Below, piece by piece: positions 23,548 to 31,645 of a stretch of DNA of 64,000 bases. Numbering within the stretch: position 1 is the stretch's first letter; the number at the start of each line of letters is the position of its first letter. Under the pieces are notes generated by a model, which saw only the letters and a program-made list of their open reading frames with translations, was not told the DNA's origin and did not search any database. The position numbers were made by a program, and so were the translations under genes. The DNA lies in NCBI RefSeq assembly GCF_051900415.1, contig NZ_JBHZGL010000005.1, positions 1 to 64,000 of the forward strand, written 5' to 3'. The DNA comes from Frateuria_A sp051900415. GTDB lineage: Bacteria > Pseudomonadota > Gammaproteobacteria > Xanthomonadales > Rhodanobacteraceae.

Positions 23548-25602
23548 TCACTCCCCCCAGTGCAGGGTCAGTTCGAGCGTGGCGCGCGTTTCGCGGCGGC
23601 CGTCGTAGGGCTGGCTGTGCCAGCCCAGGCGCCAGCCGAAACCGAGCCCCTCGTGCGGCTGCCAGGTCTGTCCGTAGGCGACGTCGGCGACCCAGCCGGC
23701 CGACTGGCCCTGCTGCGCGTAGCTGCCGACCGCCACGTCGACGAGCTGGTGCCAGCTGCGCCCGTAACGTGCGGCCAGCACGTGGTCCAGGTGCGCGGTG
23801 ACCGTAGCGGCGCCGTCGCGCTCCGGGTTGAAATAGGCGGTATCGGCCAGGGTGTTGTGCGAGGCGTACAGGTCCGCGCCCAGGTCCAGCTGCAGCCGCG
23901 GGCGGGTCAGCACGCGACCGCTGAGGCCCAGGTCGGCCGCGCGTCGGCGGTTGCCGTCGCTGAAGTTGGCCGCCTGCACGCCCAGCCGCGCGGCGAGCAG
24001 TTCGCTCGCGCGCCACTGGACCGTGCTGTCCAGCGTGCCGCCATGGATGCCGTAGTAGCGCGCGCGCAGCGGGATGCCGGCGCCGGCGCTGCTGGCGTCG
24101 GTGCTCCACGCCCAGTGGTCGCTGATCGTCCAGTCGAAACCCGCCTCCACGGCCATGGGATCGCTGCCGGTGCCGTGCGACGGCAGCGCCTGCAGGTAGG
24201 CCCGCAGGCCGCGCCACTGGCCGCGCACACCCAGCCCCGCGTCGGTGCGGCGGGCGTCGCCTTCGGGTAGCGAGGCCTGCGCGCGGCGAGCGATGGCGTA
24301 GACACGCCAGTGGTCGGCCAGCAACGGCGAGGCGAGCGTGGCGAAACTGTTCTGGTCGCGATCGCCGTAGTCGATGGTGTTGCCGCGGCCGAAAGCCTGC
24401 GCGGCATCGAACTGCCAGCCACGCTGGCGGTCCCAGGCGCGACGCGCGCGCTGCACTTGGGCGTTGCGCGGGTAGCGTGCCTCAAGCGTTTCCAGGCCCG
24501 GTTCGACGCCGGCGAAATCGCCCAGCTCGCGCTGCGTTTCCAGTTGGCCCAGGCGCACACCGATGTCCTGCGGGTCCAGCCCGTGCGCGATGGCCAGGTC
24601 CGCTTCCGCGCGGCGTGGCCAGCCACGGCTGCGTTCGTTGTTGGCCAGCTCGCGCCGCCAGGGCGCGCTGGCCGGCGCCTCGCGCACGCCCGCGGCCAGG
24701 CGCGCGTTGGCCTCGGCCAGCAGGCCGCCGTAGCCGCGCAACAGAGCCGCGTTGAGGTCGTCCTCGCTGCGGTGCGGATTGGCCACCGGGGCAGACTGCC
24801 CTGGCTTGCGCAGCCACACTGGCTGCGCCGCCGCGGCGGCGTCGATGGTCTGCCTGGCCTTGGCGTACTGGCCGGCTTCGCTGTACGCGTACATCAGCGC
24901 GATGGCCGGGTCGGACTCGGCCTCGGGAATGCTGCCCGGATTCGCCGGACCCGCGCGCTCGAGCAGGCGGGCGGCCTCCTCCGGCCGCTCGCGGTCGAGC
25001 AGCGCCTCGGCCAGCGGCCGCATCACGTAGGTCGGCAGAGTTTCGCGTTGCTCCGGGCTCATGGCGTCATAGGCCGCCACCACCTCGGCCGGACGGCCCG
25101 CCGCCTGCAGCGCCACCAACCGGTCGAGATAGCCGCGGCGCACGATCACCGGGTCGTCGGCATGGCGCGCGATCACGGTGTCGAGCGCGCGTACGGCTGC
25201 GTCCGCCGCGGCGTAGGGATCGGCGTCGGGGGCGACCGGATCGCGCGCCGCGCGACGCGCGCGCTGCGCGGCGACGTCGGCATCCAGCCGCGCCCTAAGC
25301 GCGGGATCGGCCGGCATCGCCTGCGCCAGCTCGCGGGCGCGGCCGACGGCGCCGGCGTCGGCAAGGATCAGCACCTGGCGGCGCAGCAGTTGTGCGTTCT
25401 CGGGATGCTCGCGCAGCGCGTCCTCGCACACCGCCAGCGCGCGGGTCCAGTTTCCGGCCTGACGCAGGCGGTCGATCGTTGCCACGGCCTCGCCGGGATC
25501 GGCTGCGCCGGCGAGGGCGGGCGCGGCCAGCAACGCCGCCCACACGGCGACGGCGAGCGCAACACGCCGGCTGCCCACCGGAATGGGGCCTCGAATGGCC
25601 AT
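23548..25602 (-). CDS. pgaA: Poly-GlcNAc outer-membrane export porin PgaA
   Basis: A 684-residue outer-membrane protein with a signal peptide (cleavage near ALAGA, about residue 33), a periplasmic Ala-rich TPR domain (about 35-390) and a C-terminal beta-barrel (about 400-684) ending in alternating aromatic strands (TLELTLHWGE). It is the first gene of the pgaABCD operon and forms the PNAG export pore. ATG 25602 has AGGGGGA about 9 bases upstream. A perfect CRP/Clp-type site lies about 83 bases upstream. Confidence 0.93.
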   Translation of the reverse strand: MAIRGPIPVGSRRVALAVAVWAALLAAPALAGAADPGEAVATIDRLRQAGNWTRALAVCEDALREHPENAQLLRRQVLILADAGAVGRARELAQAMPADPALRARLDADVAAQRARRAARDPVAPDADPYAAADAAVRALDTVIARHADDPVIVRRGYLDRLVALQAAGRPAEVVAAYDAMSPEQRETLPTYVMRPLAEALLDRERPEEAARLLERAGPANPGSIPEAESDPAIALMYAYSEAGQYAKARQTIDAAAAAQPVWLRKPGQSAPVANPHRSEDDLNAALLRGYGGLLAEANARLAAGVREAPASAPWRRELANNERSRGWPRRAEADLAIAHGLDPQDIGVRLGQLETQRELGDFAGVEPGLETLEARYPRNAQVQRARRAWDRQRGWQFDAAQAFGRGNTIDYGDRDQNSFATLASPLLADHWRVYAIARRAQASLPEGDARRTDAGLGVRGQWRGLRAYLQALPSHGTGSDPMAVEAGFDWTISDHWAWSTDASSAGAGIPLRARYYGIHGGTLDSTVQWRASELLAARLGVQAANFSDGNRRRAADLGLSGRVLTRPRLQLDLGADLYASHNTLADTAYFNPERDGAATVTAHLDHVLAARYGRSWHQLVDVAVGSYAQQGQSAGWVADVAYGQTWQPHEGLGFGWRLGWHSQPYDGRRETRATLELTLHWGE

Positions 25603-25684
25603 GCCGTTTGTCCCCCTGTCCTGTCCGTTCTGTCCCGGTCGGCTGCCGGAAAACGGACGGTCAATCTGCGCGCAAGCGCGTTTT

Positions 25685-25700
25685 TGTGAACTCTATCACA
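25685..25700. promoter_or_regulatory. CRP/Clp-type binding site upstream of pgaA
   Basis: TGTGA-N6-TCACA, an exact match to the palindromic half-sites recognised by CRP and by the Xanthomonadales homologue Clp. Its centre is about 90 bases upstream of the pgaA start codon. In Xanthomonas, Clp binding is blocked by cyclic di-GMP. No clear -10 element could be assigned, so activation versus repression is open. Confidence 0.75.
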
Positions 25701-25783
25701 GGGTTTTTCGCGGTTTCTTAATACCCGCACGGCCATCAGAAGCCCTGCCCGCCGCTCCGGTCGTCGGCTGGAGGACCCTGCCC

Positions 25784-26977
25784 TCAGCCGTCGTGCGGGA
25801 TGCGTCCGCGCAACGAGGATGGCTCCCACGGTCCGGCCTGTGCGATGAGTTCACGCGCGGCATCCACCTGCCCCCACACGTTCCACAGCAGCACGCCGCG
25901 TACGCGGCCGTCGTCCAGGTAATAGACCACGCCCTTGCGGTGTGGCTCGCTCCAGTCCTCCACCACCTGCAGGCGCGCGTCGAGCAGGCCGACCGCCTCG
26001 TAGCCGAGATCGAACAGGTCCGAGTAGAAATACGGCAGGGTGACGAAGTCACCGCCGGCACCGGCCATCGCGCGGCCAGCATGCGTGCCCGTCTCGACGG
26101 CCGCGTTCTCGTGCTCCACACGCAACCGGCGCTCGAGCGACGGGTTGAAGAAGTTGGCCATGTCGCCGGCGGCCCAAATGTGCGGGTCGCTGGTGCGCAA
26201 CTGCGCATCGACCACTACGCCATCGCCGACCTCCAGGCCCGCCTGCGCGGCCAGTGCGGTGTCGGGCGTCACGCCCAGGCCCGCGGCCACGGCATCCACG
26301 CACAGGCGCCGGCCGTCGGAGAGCACCAGGTCGACGCCGGCGTCGCTGTCCTTGCCATCGACCACTTTCACCCCGGACAGCAGCTCCACACCGCGCTCGC
26401 GGTAGTAGTCGTCCAGGAACGCCGACAGCGCCGGCGGGTAGCGCCCGCTGCCGATCGACGCGCCCGGGAACAGCAGGGTCACCTTGCAGCCGATGCCGCG
26501 GAGCGAGGCGGCCAGTTCGCTGCCGATGAAACCGCCACCGACCACGGCGACATGCGCACCCGCCACGGCGTGGCGACGCAGGTGCCGGTAGTCGTCGAGC
26601 GTGCGGAACGCGATGGCGCGATCGCCCGCGTCGAAGGGCAGCGGCCGCGGCGTGGCGCCGGTGGCCAGCAGCAGGCGGCCGTAGCGGTAGCCGTCGCCGT
26701 GGTCATCGCCGACACGGCGGCCGGCCCGGTCCAAGGACTGCACGCGCCGACCCAGGTGCAGCGTCGCTCCGGTGGCGGCGGTGCCCAGGTCGATCGATTC
26801 GGGCGTCTTGTCGCCCTTCCACAGCGCCTTCGACAACGGCGGCCGCTCGTAGGGCGGCGAGGTTTCCGCGCTGACCAGGCCGATGCTGGCCGCCGCATCC
26901 GCGGCGCGGATCGCCTTGGCCGCCGCATCGCCTGCCATGCCGCCGCCGATGATCAGGTAGTCGTACGCGTATTCCAT
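25784..26977 (-). CDS. FAD/NAD(P)-dependent oxidoreductase (AIF / rubredoxin-reductase-like)
   Basis: A 397-residue flavoprotein with an N-terminal FAD-binding LIIGGGMAGDAAA (about 8-20), LLATGATPR, a central NAD-binding VAVVGGGFIGSE (about 145-156) and the second FAD motif IWAAGDMA near 268-275. The C-terminal part resembles AIF-like reductases. It probably passes electrons from NAD(P)H to a ferredoxin or rubredoxin that is not nearby. It is divergent from the topoisomerase IB gene. Upstream of pgaA but separated by its promoter region, it is not part of the pga operon. Confidence 0.85.
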   Translation of the reverse strand: MEYAYDYLIIGGGMAGDAAAKAIRAADAAASIGLVSAETSPPYERPPLSKALWKGDKTPESIDLGTAATGATLHLGRRVQSLDRAGRRVGDDHGDGYRYGRLLLATGATPRPLPFDAGDRAIAFRTLDDYRHLRRHAVAGAHVAVVGGGFIGSELAASLRGIGCKVTLLFPGASIGSGRYPPALSAFLDDYYRERGVELLSGVKVVDGKDSDAGVDLVLSDGRRLCVDAVAAGLGVTPDTALAAQAGLEVGDGVVVDAQLRTSDPHIWAAGDMANFFNPSLERRLRVEHENAAVETGTHAGRAMAGAGGDFVTLPYFYSDLFDLGYEAVGLLDARLQVVEDWSEPHRKGVVYYLDDGRVRGVLLWNVWGQVDAARELIAQAGPWEPSSLRGRIPHDG

Positions 26978-27099
26978 GTCTCGCTCCCGTGACCTGCCCT
27001 CCGACCATCATGCGCCCGTTCGACGGGTGCGGCGGGCGCCCCGGTGCAAAGCCCGCCTGCACACGGCCTTGATCGCCGCGCCCGCCACACTTGGGGTCG

Positions 27100-28170
27100 A
27101 TGAACACCCGCCCCAGCGAACCCGATCCGACCCTGCGCGCCGAGGTACGCAAGGCCGGCCTGGTCTACGTCAGCGACGCGCAGCCGGGCATCCGCCGGCT
27201 GCGGCGGGGCAAGGGCTTCGGCTACCGCGATGCCGATGGCCAGCCGGTCACCGACAGGGTCGAACTGGCGCGCATCCGAGCGCTGGCGATCCCGCCGGCC
27301 TACGAGGACGTGTGGATCTGCGCCAACCCCGACGGCCACCTGCAGGCGACCGGGCGCGATGCGCGCGGGCGCAAGCAATACCGCTACCACCCGGACTGGC
27401 GCGCGCTGCGCGACCACGGCAAGTTCGACCGCATCCTCGCCTTTGGCGCCGCGCTGCCCAGGCTGCGCCGGCGCACCCGCCAGGACCTCGCACTGACCGG
27501 CCTGCCGCGGGAGAAGGTGCTGGCGCTGCTGGTGCGCCTGCTGGACGAAACGCTGATCCGCGTGGGCAACGAAAGCTACGCGCGCGCCAACAAGAGCTAC
27601 GGCCTGACCACGCTGCGCTCGCGCCACGTACGCGTGGCGCGCGGCCGGCTGCGCTTCTGCTTCAAGGGCAAGAGCGGCCAGGAGCAGGAAGTCGAACTGG
27701 ACGACTCGCGCCTGACGCGGATCGTGCGCCGCGTGCAGCACTTGCCCGGCCAGCGCCTGTTCCAGTACCTGGACGACGCGGGCGAGCGCCAGCCGGTCGA
27801 CTCGGGCATGGTCAACGACTACCTGCACGAGGCCTGCGGCGAGGTGTTCAGCGCCAAGGATTTCCGCACTTGGGGCGGCACCGCCCACGCCGCCGGCGTG
27901 CTGGCCTGCACGCCGCTGCCTGAAAAGGGCGGCGAACGCGCCCGCCGCCACGCACTGGTGGAGGCGGTCAAGCAGGTGGCCCAGGTGCTGGGCAACACGC
28001 CGGCGGTCTGCCGCAAGTCCTACATCCATCCGGAAGTGTTCGAGGGCTGGCGCGACGGCAGCCTGCAGCGCACGATCACCCAAGCCTGTGCGGGCAAGCC
28101 GCGGGAGCTGGAAAAAGCCACGCTGCGCTTCCTGCGGCAACGTCTGAAGCCGAAGCGTCGCGGCAGCTGA
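27100..28170 (+). CDS. DNA topoisomerase IB (poxvirus/bacterial type)
   Basis: A 356-residue type IB topoisomerase. The N-terminal clamp (about 10-85, with the GFGYRDADG strand) precedes the catalytic domain. Catalytic residues expected in the family are visible: RVGNESYARANKSYG, TLRSRHV, KDFRTWGGTAHAAG and CRKSYIHPEV, with Tyr308 as the nucleophile. It relaxes supercoils through a 3'-phosphotyrosine intermediate. ATG 27100 is preferred to a TTG at 27091. It is monocistronic or paired with rmuC, 46 bases downstream. Confidence 0.93.
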   Translation: MNTRPSEPDPTLRAEVRKAGLVYVSDAQPGIRRLRRGKGFGYRDADGQPVTDRVELARIRALAIPPAYEDVWICANPDGHLQATGRDARGRKQYRYHPDWRALRDHGKFDRILAFGAALPRLRRRTRQDLALTGLPREKVLALLVRLLDETLIRVGNESYARANKSYGLTTLRSRHVRVARGRLRFCFKGKSGQEQEVELDDSRLTRIVRRVQHLPGQRLFQYLDDAGERQPVDSGMVNDYLHEACGEVFSAKDFRTWGGTAHAAGVLACTPLPEKGGERARRHALVEAVKQVAQVLGNTPAVCRKSYIHPEVFEGWRDGSLQRTITQACAGKPRELEKATLRFLRQRLKPKRRGS

Positions 28171-28216
28171 GACGGGTACGCGTAAACTTCGGTTCCGTAG
28201 CTTGCCGGAACCTGCC

Positions 28217-29662
28217 ATGCCCCTCGCCGACGTACTGCTCGCCCTCCTGCTCCTGGTCGCCCTTGCCATCCTCGTGTTGCAGGTGGTGCTGCTGCGCCGT
28301 GGCCGCGCCGACGACGGCCTCGCCATCCGCCTGGACGCATTGAAGAGCGACGGCGAGCGCCTCGAACGCACGCTGCGCGAGGAACAGCGCGCCGGTCGCG
28401 AGGAACTGCAACAGGGTTTCGACCGCTTCCGTACCCATGTCGCGGAGCAGCTGGGCGGCATGTCGCGCCAGCAGGCTGAGCGCATCGACGGCTTCGGCCA
28501 GCGCCTGGATGGTCTCACCACGCGCACCGACGCCGGGCTGCAGGGCCTTGCCCAGCGCCTTGCCGACGATGCACGCAAGAGCCGCGAGGAAATGGTCCTC
28601 ACCCTAACCCGCGCCAGCGACCAGCAGCGCCAGCAGCTGGCCGCGCTCACCGCCGACAACGAAAAGCGCATGGGCGAAGTGCGCGCCACGCTGGAGGCCA
28701 AACTCAAGGCGCTGCAGGACGACAATGCGGCCAAGCTCGAGCAGATGCGCGCCACCGTCGACGAGAAGCTGCAGAGCACGCTGGAAACGCGCCTGGGCCA
28801 GTCCTTCCAGCTGGTGTCGGAGCGGCTCGAAGCCGTGCAGCGCGGGCTGGGTGAGATGCAGAGCCTGGCCAACGGGGTGGGTGACCTGAAGCGGGTGCTG
28901 TCCAACGTGAAGAGCCGCGGCATCCTGGGCGAAGTGCAACTCGGTGCGCTGCTGGAGCAACTGCTCACGCCCGAGCAGTACGAATCCAACGTGGTCACCG
29001 TACCTGGCTCCAACGAGCGGGTGGAGTTCGCCATCCGCATGCCCGGCCAGGGCGACGTCGCCCAGCTCTACCTGCCGATCGACGCGAAATTCCCGGTCGA
29101 GGATTACCAGCGTCTGCTCGAAGCCCAGGAACTGGCCGACGCCGAAGCGGCCGCCGTCGCCGGTCGCGCGCTGGAGGTACGCGTGCGCGAGGAGGCCAAG
29201 CGCATCAGGACCAAGTACGTCGCGGCCCCACACACCACCGACTTTGCCGTGCTGTTCCTGCCCACCGAGGGCCTCTACGCCGAAGTGATCCGCCGCCCGG
29301 GCCTGTTCGAACTGCTGCAGCGCGACCACCGCGTGGTGGTGGCTGGCCCGACCACGCTGAGCGCCCTGCTCAACAGCCTGCAGATGGGCTTCCGCACGCT
29401 GGCCATCGCCCAGCGCAGCTCGGAGGTGTGGAACATCCTGGGCGCGGTGAAGACCGAATTCGGCAAGTTCGGCGACGTGCTGGACAAGGTCAAGAAGAAG
29501 CTCGACGAGGCCGGCAAGCACATCGATGCGACCGGCGTGCGCACGCGGGCGATCGAGCGCAAGCTGCGCGGCGTGGAGACGCTCTCGGGCGAGGTCACCC
29601 AGCAATTGCTGGGCGTAGTGCCGGAACTCGATGACGACGTCGAGGAAAGCACGCTCGAGTGA
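28217..29662 (+). CDS. rmuC: DNA recombination protein RmuC
   Basis: A 481-residue protein with an N-terminal transmembrane helix (about 6-25), a long coiled-coil (about 35-210) and the conserved RmuC nuclease-like domain (about 215-430) with SNVKSRGILGEVQLG and YLPIDAKFPVEDY. RmuC limits inversions at short inverted repeats and is proposed to cut abnormal DNA structures. ATG 28217 places the membrane helix at the N-terminus. It ends just before a type-2 repeat region. The many inverted repeats of this genome make the presence of RmuC fitting, but no link is shown. Confidence 0.92.
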   Translation: MPLADVLLALLLLVALAILVLQVVLLRRGRADDGLAIRLDALKSDGERLERTLREEQRAGREELQQGFDRFRTHVAEQLGGMSRQQAERIDGFGQRLDGLTTRTDAGLQGLAQRLADDARKSREEMVLTLTRASDQQRQQLAALTADNEKRMGEVRATLEAKLKALQDDNAAKLEQMRATVDEKLQSTLETRLGQSFQLVSERLEAVQRGLGEMQSLANGVGDLKRVLSNVKSRGILGEVQLGALLEQLLTPEQYESNVVTVPGSNERVEFAIRMPGQGDVAQLYLPIDAKFPVEDYQRLLEAQELADAEAAAVAGRALEVRVREEAKRIRTKYVAAPHTTDFAVLFLPTEGLYAEVIRRPGLFELLQRDHRVVVAGPTTLSALLNSLQMGFRTLAIAQRSSEVWNILGAVKTEFGKFGDVLDKVKKKLDEAGKHIDATGVRTRAIERKLRGVETLSGEVTQQLLGVVPELDDDVEESTLE

Positions 29663-29668
29663 GGGGGG

Positions 29669-29948
29669 TTTCCCGCAAGGCTTCCCCCATCCGCCCTTCG
29701 GGCACCTTCCCCCGCGGGCGGGGGAAGGATCGAATGGCCTGAGCTTCCCCTGGAGTGGGGAAGCGTCAGCGCGCGGGGCCTACGTGCCCGGTCTTTCCCT
29801 GCGAACGCGAGGCGCAAGCTTCGAGGCGTGGAGTCGTGGGGGGGGGGGGGGGGGGGGGGGGGCCCCCCCCCCCCCACCCGCGACCCGAGCCTTCCCCCGC
29901 GAACGCGGTGGAAGGTGCCGACAGGCGGATGGGGGCGCTCCGTGCGGG
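29669..29948. repeat. Type-2 repeat element interrupted by a poly-G/poly-C tract
   Basis: The left end TTTCCCGCAAGGCTTCCCCC with CCGCCCTTCGGGCACC matches the element at 3596-3764 in inverted order. The right end GGAAGGTGCCGACAGGCGGATGG closes it. It fills the 292-base gap between rmuC and the XRE regulator. The homopolymer at 29838-29875 lies inside; no gene is visible. Confidence 0.65.
29838..29875. other. G25-C13 homopolymer block (probable artefact)
   Basis: Twenty-five consecutive G residues followed by thirteen C. No other run in the window approaches this length, and it lies inside a repeat. It looks like a two-colour sequencing artefact or a forced assembly join, not biology. Confidence 0.7.
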
Positions 29949-29954
29949 GGGCGC

Positions 29955-30173
29955 TCACGCCTTCCACTCGAACACATCCTCCACGCCCGCGCCGAACGTG
30001 CGCGCGATGCGGAAGGCCAGCTCCAGCGATGGCGCGTACTTGCCGGCCTCCAGCGCGATCACCGTCTGCCGCGTGATGCCGCAGGCGTCGGCGAGTGCCT
30101 GCTGGGTCATCTCGCCGTGCTCGAAGCGCAGGCGGCGGATGACGTTGGCGATCGGGGTGCCGGGAGCTCTCAA
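29955..30173 (-). CDS. Short XRE-family transcriptional regulator
   Basis: A 72-residue protein that is almost entirely a helix-turn-helix domain (MTQQALADACGITRQTVIALEAGKYAPSL), matching the short YgzD-type regulators usually encoded beside multipass membrane proteins. No ATG is present in frame; the probable start is TTG 30173, which overlaps the stop codon of the upstream membrane protein gene (TTGA). It is therefore probably coupled to that gene and may regulate it. Ligand and operator are not known. Confidence 0.8.
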   Translation of the reverse strand: MRAPGTPIANVIRRLRFEHGEMTQQALADACGITRQTVIALEAGKYAPSLELAFRIARTFGAGVEDVFEWKA

Positions 30174-30802
30174 CGCCGGTCGCGCCAGTAGGCCAGCCCG
30201 GTGACCAGGTATTCGAGCAGGCAGGATCCGATCAGTCCGGCCATCAGCAGGTTGGAGAGTGTCATTGGCCGCGCCCAGGCCAGCCTGTCGGGCGGCGTGA
30301 AGGCGAACAGCACGGCGAGCGCGACGAAGAAAACCACCAGGCTGGCGCGTGCCCAACCGGCGGCGCGCGCCTCGATCGCGCGGTCGCGTTCGTCCGCCTC
30401 GACCCTGTCGCGCCAGCGCTGGCGAAGCACCTGCATCACGACCAGCCAGGCCACCACCATCATGCCGATGTGCCTGCCGATGGCGGTGGCCTCGGGCGCA
30501 CGGCCGCCGTCCGCGCCGACCATTTGCGTCGCGCGCAGCCCGAAGTACAGCAGGATCGCCAGGGTGAACAGCAGGCCGATCCAGGCCCGTTGCTCGCCGG
30601 GCGAAACAGCGGCCACGGCCTCCCCCAGCGAGGTGCCCGAGGCCTTCCAGGTGGCCCACAGCAGATACCAGACCAGCCAGGCACCGGCGAGCAGGGCCAG
30701 GCCGCCGGGCCAGCCCAGGTCGACGTCCGGCAGGACGAACAGCACGTAGAACGCAAGTACGGACAACGGGATCAGCACCGCATAACGCAGCGAACGGCTC
30801 AT
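30170..30802 (-). CDS. Multipass membrane protein, partner of the XRE regulator
   Basis: A 210-residue inner-membrane protein with about six hydrophobic segments in pairs (near 8-26, 33-50, 74-92, 113-125, 150-168 and 180-200) and an Arg/Glu-rich cytoplasmic loop (about 126-148). No catalytic motif is seen; similar proteins occur next to short XRE regulators. ATG 30802 has GGGGAGGG upstream. A good sigma-70-type promoter precedes it on the minus strand. I cannot give it a function. Confidence 0.75.
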   Translation of the reverse strand: MSRSLRYAVLIPLSVLAFYVLFVLPDVDLGWPGGLALLAGAWLVWYLLWATWKASGTSLGEAVAAVSPGEQRAWIGLLFTLAILLYFGLRATQMVGADGGRAPEATAIGRHIGMMVVAWLVVMQVLRQRWRDRVEADERDRAIEARAAGWARASLVVFFVALAVLFAFTPPDRLAWARPMTLSNLLMAGLIGSCLLEYLVTGLAYWRDRR

Positions 30803-30830
30803 GGCACAACCCTCCCCTCGGATGTCATGT

Positions 30831-30859
30831 ACGCTAAACGTTACATTTTGTTGCGTCAA
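30831..30859 (-). promoter_or_regulatory. Sigma-70-type promoter of the membrane protein/XRE pair
   Basis: Minus-strand TTGACG (30859-30854), a 17-base spacer and TAGCGT (30836-30831). It ends about 29 bases before the start codon at 30802. The region is AT-rich compared with its surroundings. Confidence 0.55.
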
Positions 30860-30990
30860 CCATACTTTTGCCCTACTGGGCGCCCTTTGCACACCCCTAG
30901 AACCGGTTTGCTTGACACGGTCGCTACACTGGAACGCTGTCAGCGGCGCGGCCCTGGCAAGCCACTCATTCTCAAGCCCGAGGCACCCGC

Positions 30991-31590
30991 ATGAGCGACC
31001 CGAGCAACCCCAACGACGTCACCCAGGCCCAGGCCGAGGAAGCGGTGCGAACGCTGCTGCGCTGGGCCGGCGACGATCCCTCGCGCGAGGGCCTGCTGGA
31101 CACGCCGCGGCGCGTGACCAAGGCGTATCGCGACTGGTTCTCCGGCTACGCCGATGACCCGTCGGAGTTCCTCAAGCGCACCTTCAAGGAGGTCGAGGGC
31201 TACGACGAGATGGTGGTGCTGCGCGACATCGAGTTCGAGAGCCACTGCGAGCACCACATGGCGCCGATCATCGGCCGCGCACACGTGGGCTATCTGCCGA
31301 CCAACCGCGTGGTCGGCATCAGCAAGCTGGCCCGCGTGGTCGAGGGCTACGCGCGCCGCTTCCAGGTGCAGGAGAAGCTCACCGCGCAGATCGCCCATTG
31401 CATCCAGGAACACCTGAAGCCCGCCGGCGTGGCGGTAGTGATCGACGCCAGCCACGAATGCATGACCACCCGTGGCGTGCACAAGCGCGGCGTGTCGATG
31501 GTGACCAGCCAGATGCTCGGCGCCTTCCGCGATGACGCGCGAACCCGCGCCGAGTTTCTGCAGTTCATCGGGATCCACGGCGCACGCTGA
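30991..31590 (+). CDS. folE: GTP cyclohydrolase I
   Basis: A 199-residue FolE, catalysing the first step of tetrahydrofolate synthesis (GTP to dihydroneopterin triphosphate). Zinc-binding and catalytic features are intact: ESHCEHHMAP (Cys and His ligands), GRAHVGYLP, VVGISKLARVV, and HECMTTRGVHKRGVSMVT. The length matches the family. TTGACA at 30912-30917 in the divergent intergenic region may be its -35 element; the -10 is not clear. No other folate genes are adjacent. Confidence 0.95.
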   Translation: MSDPSNPNDVTQAQAEEAVRTLLRWAGDDPSREGLLDTPRRVTKAYRDWFSGYADDPSEFLKRTFKEVEGYDEMVVLRDIEFESHCEHHMAPIIGRAHVGYLPTNRVVGISKLARVVEGYARRFQVQEKLTAQIAHCIQEHLKPAGVAVVIDASHECMTTRGVHKRGVSMVTSQMLGAFRDDARTRAEFLQFIGIHGAR

Positions 31591-31645
31591 AGTTTCGCGG
31601 CCCTCGGCCGCTACAGGGGCGCGTTTACAACGACTCCCCTGCCCC

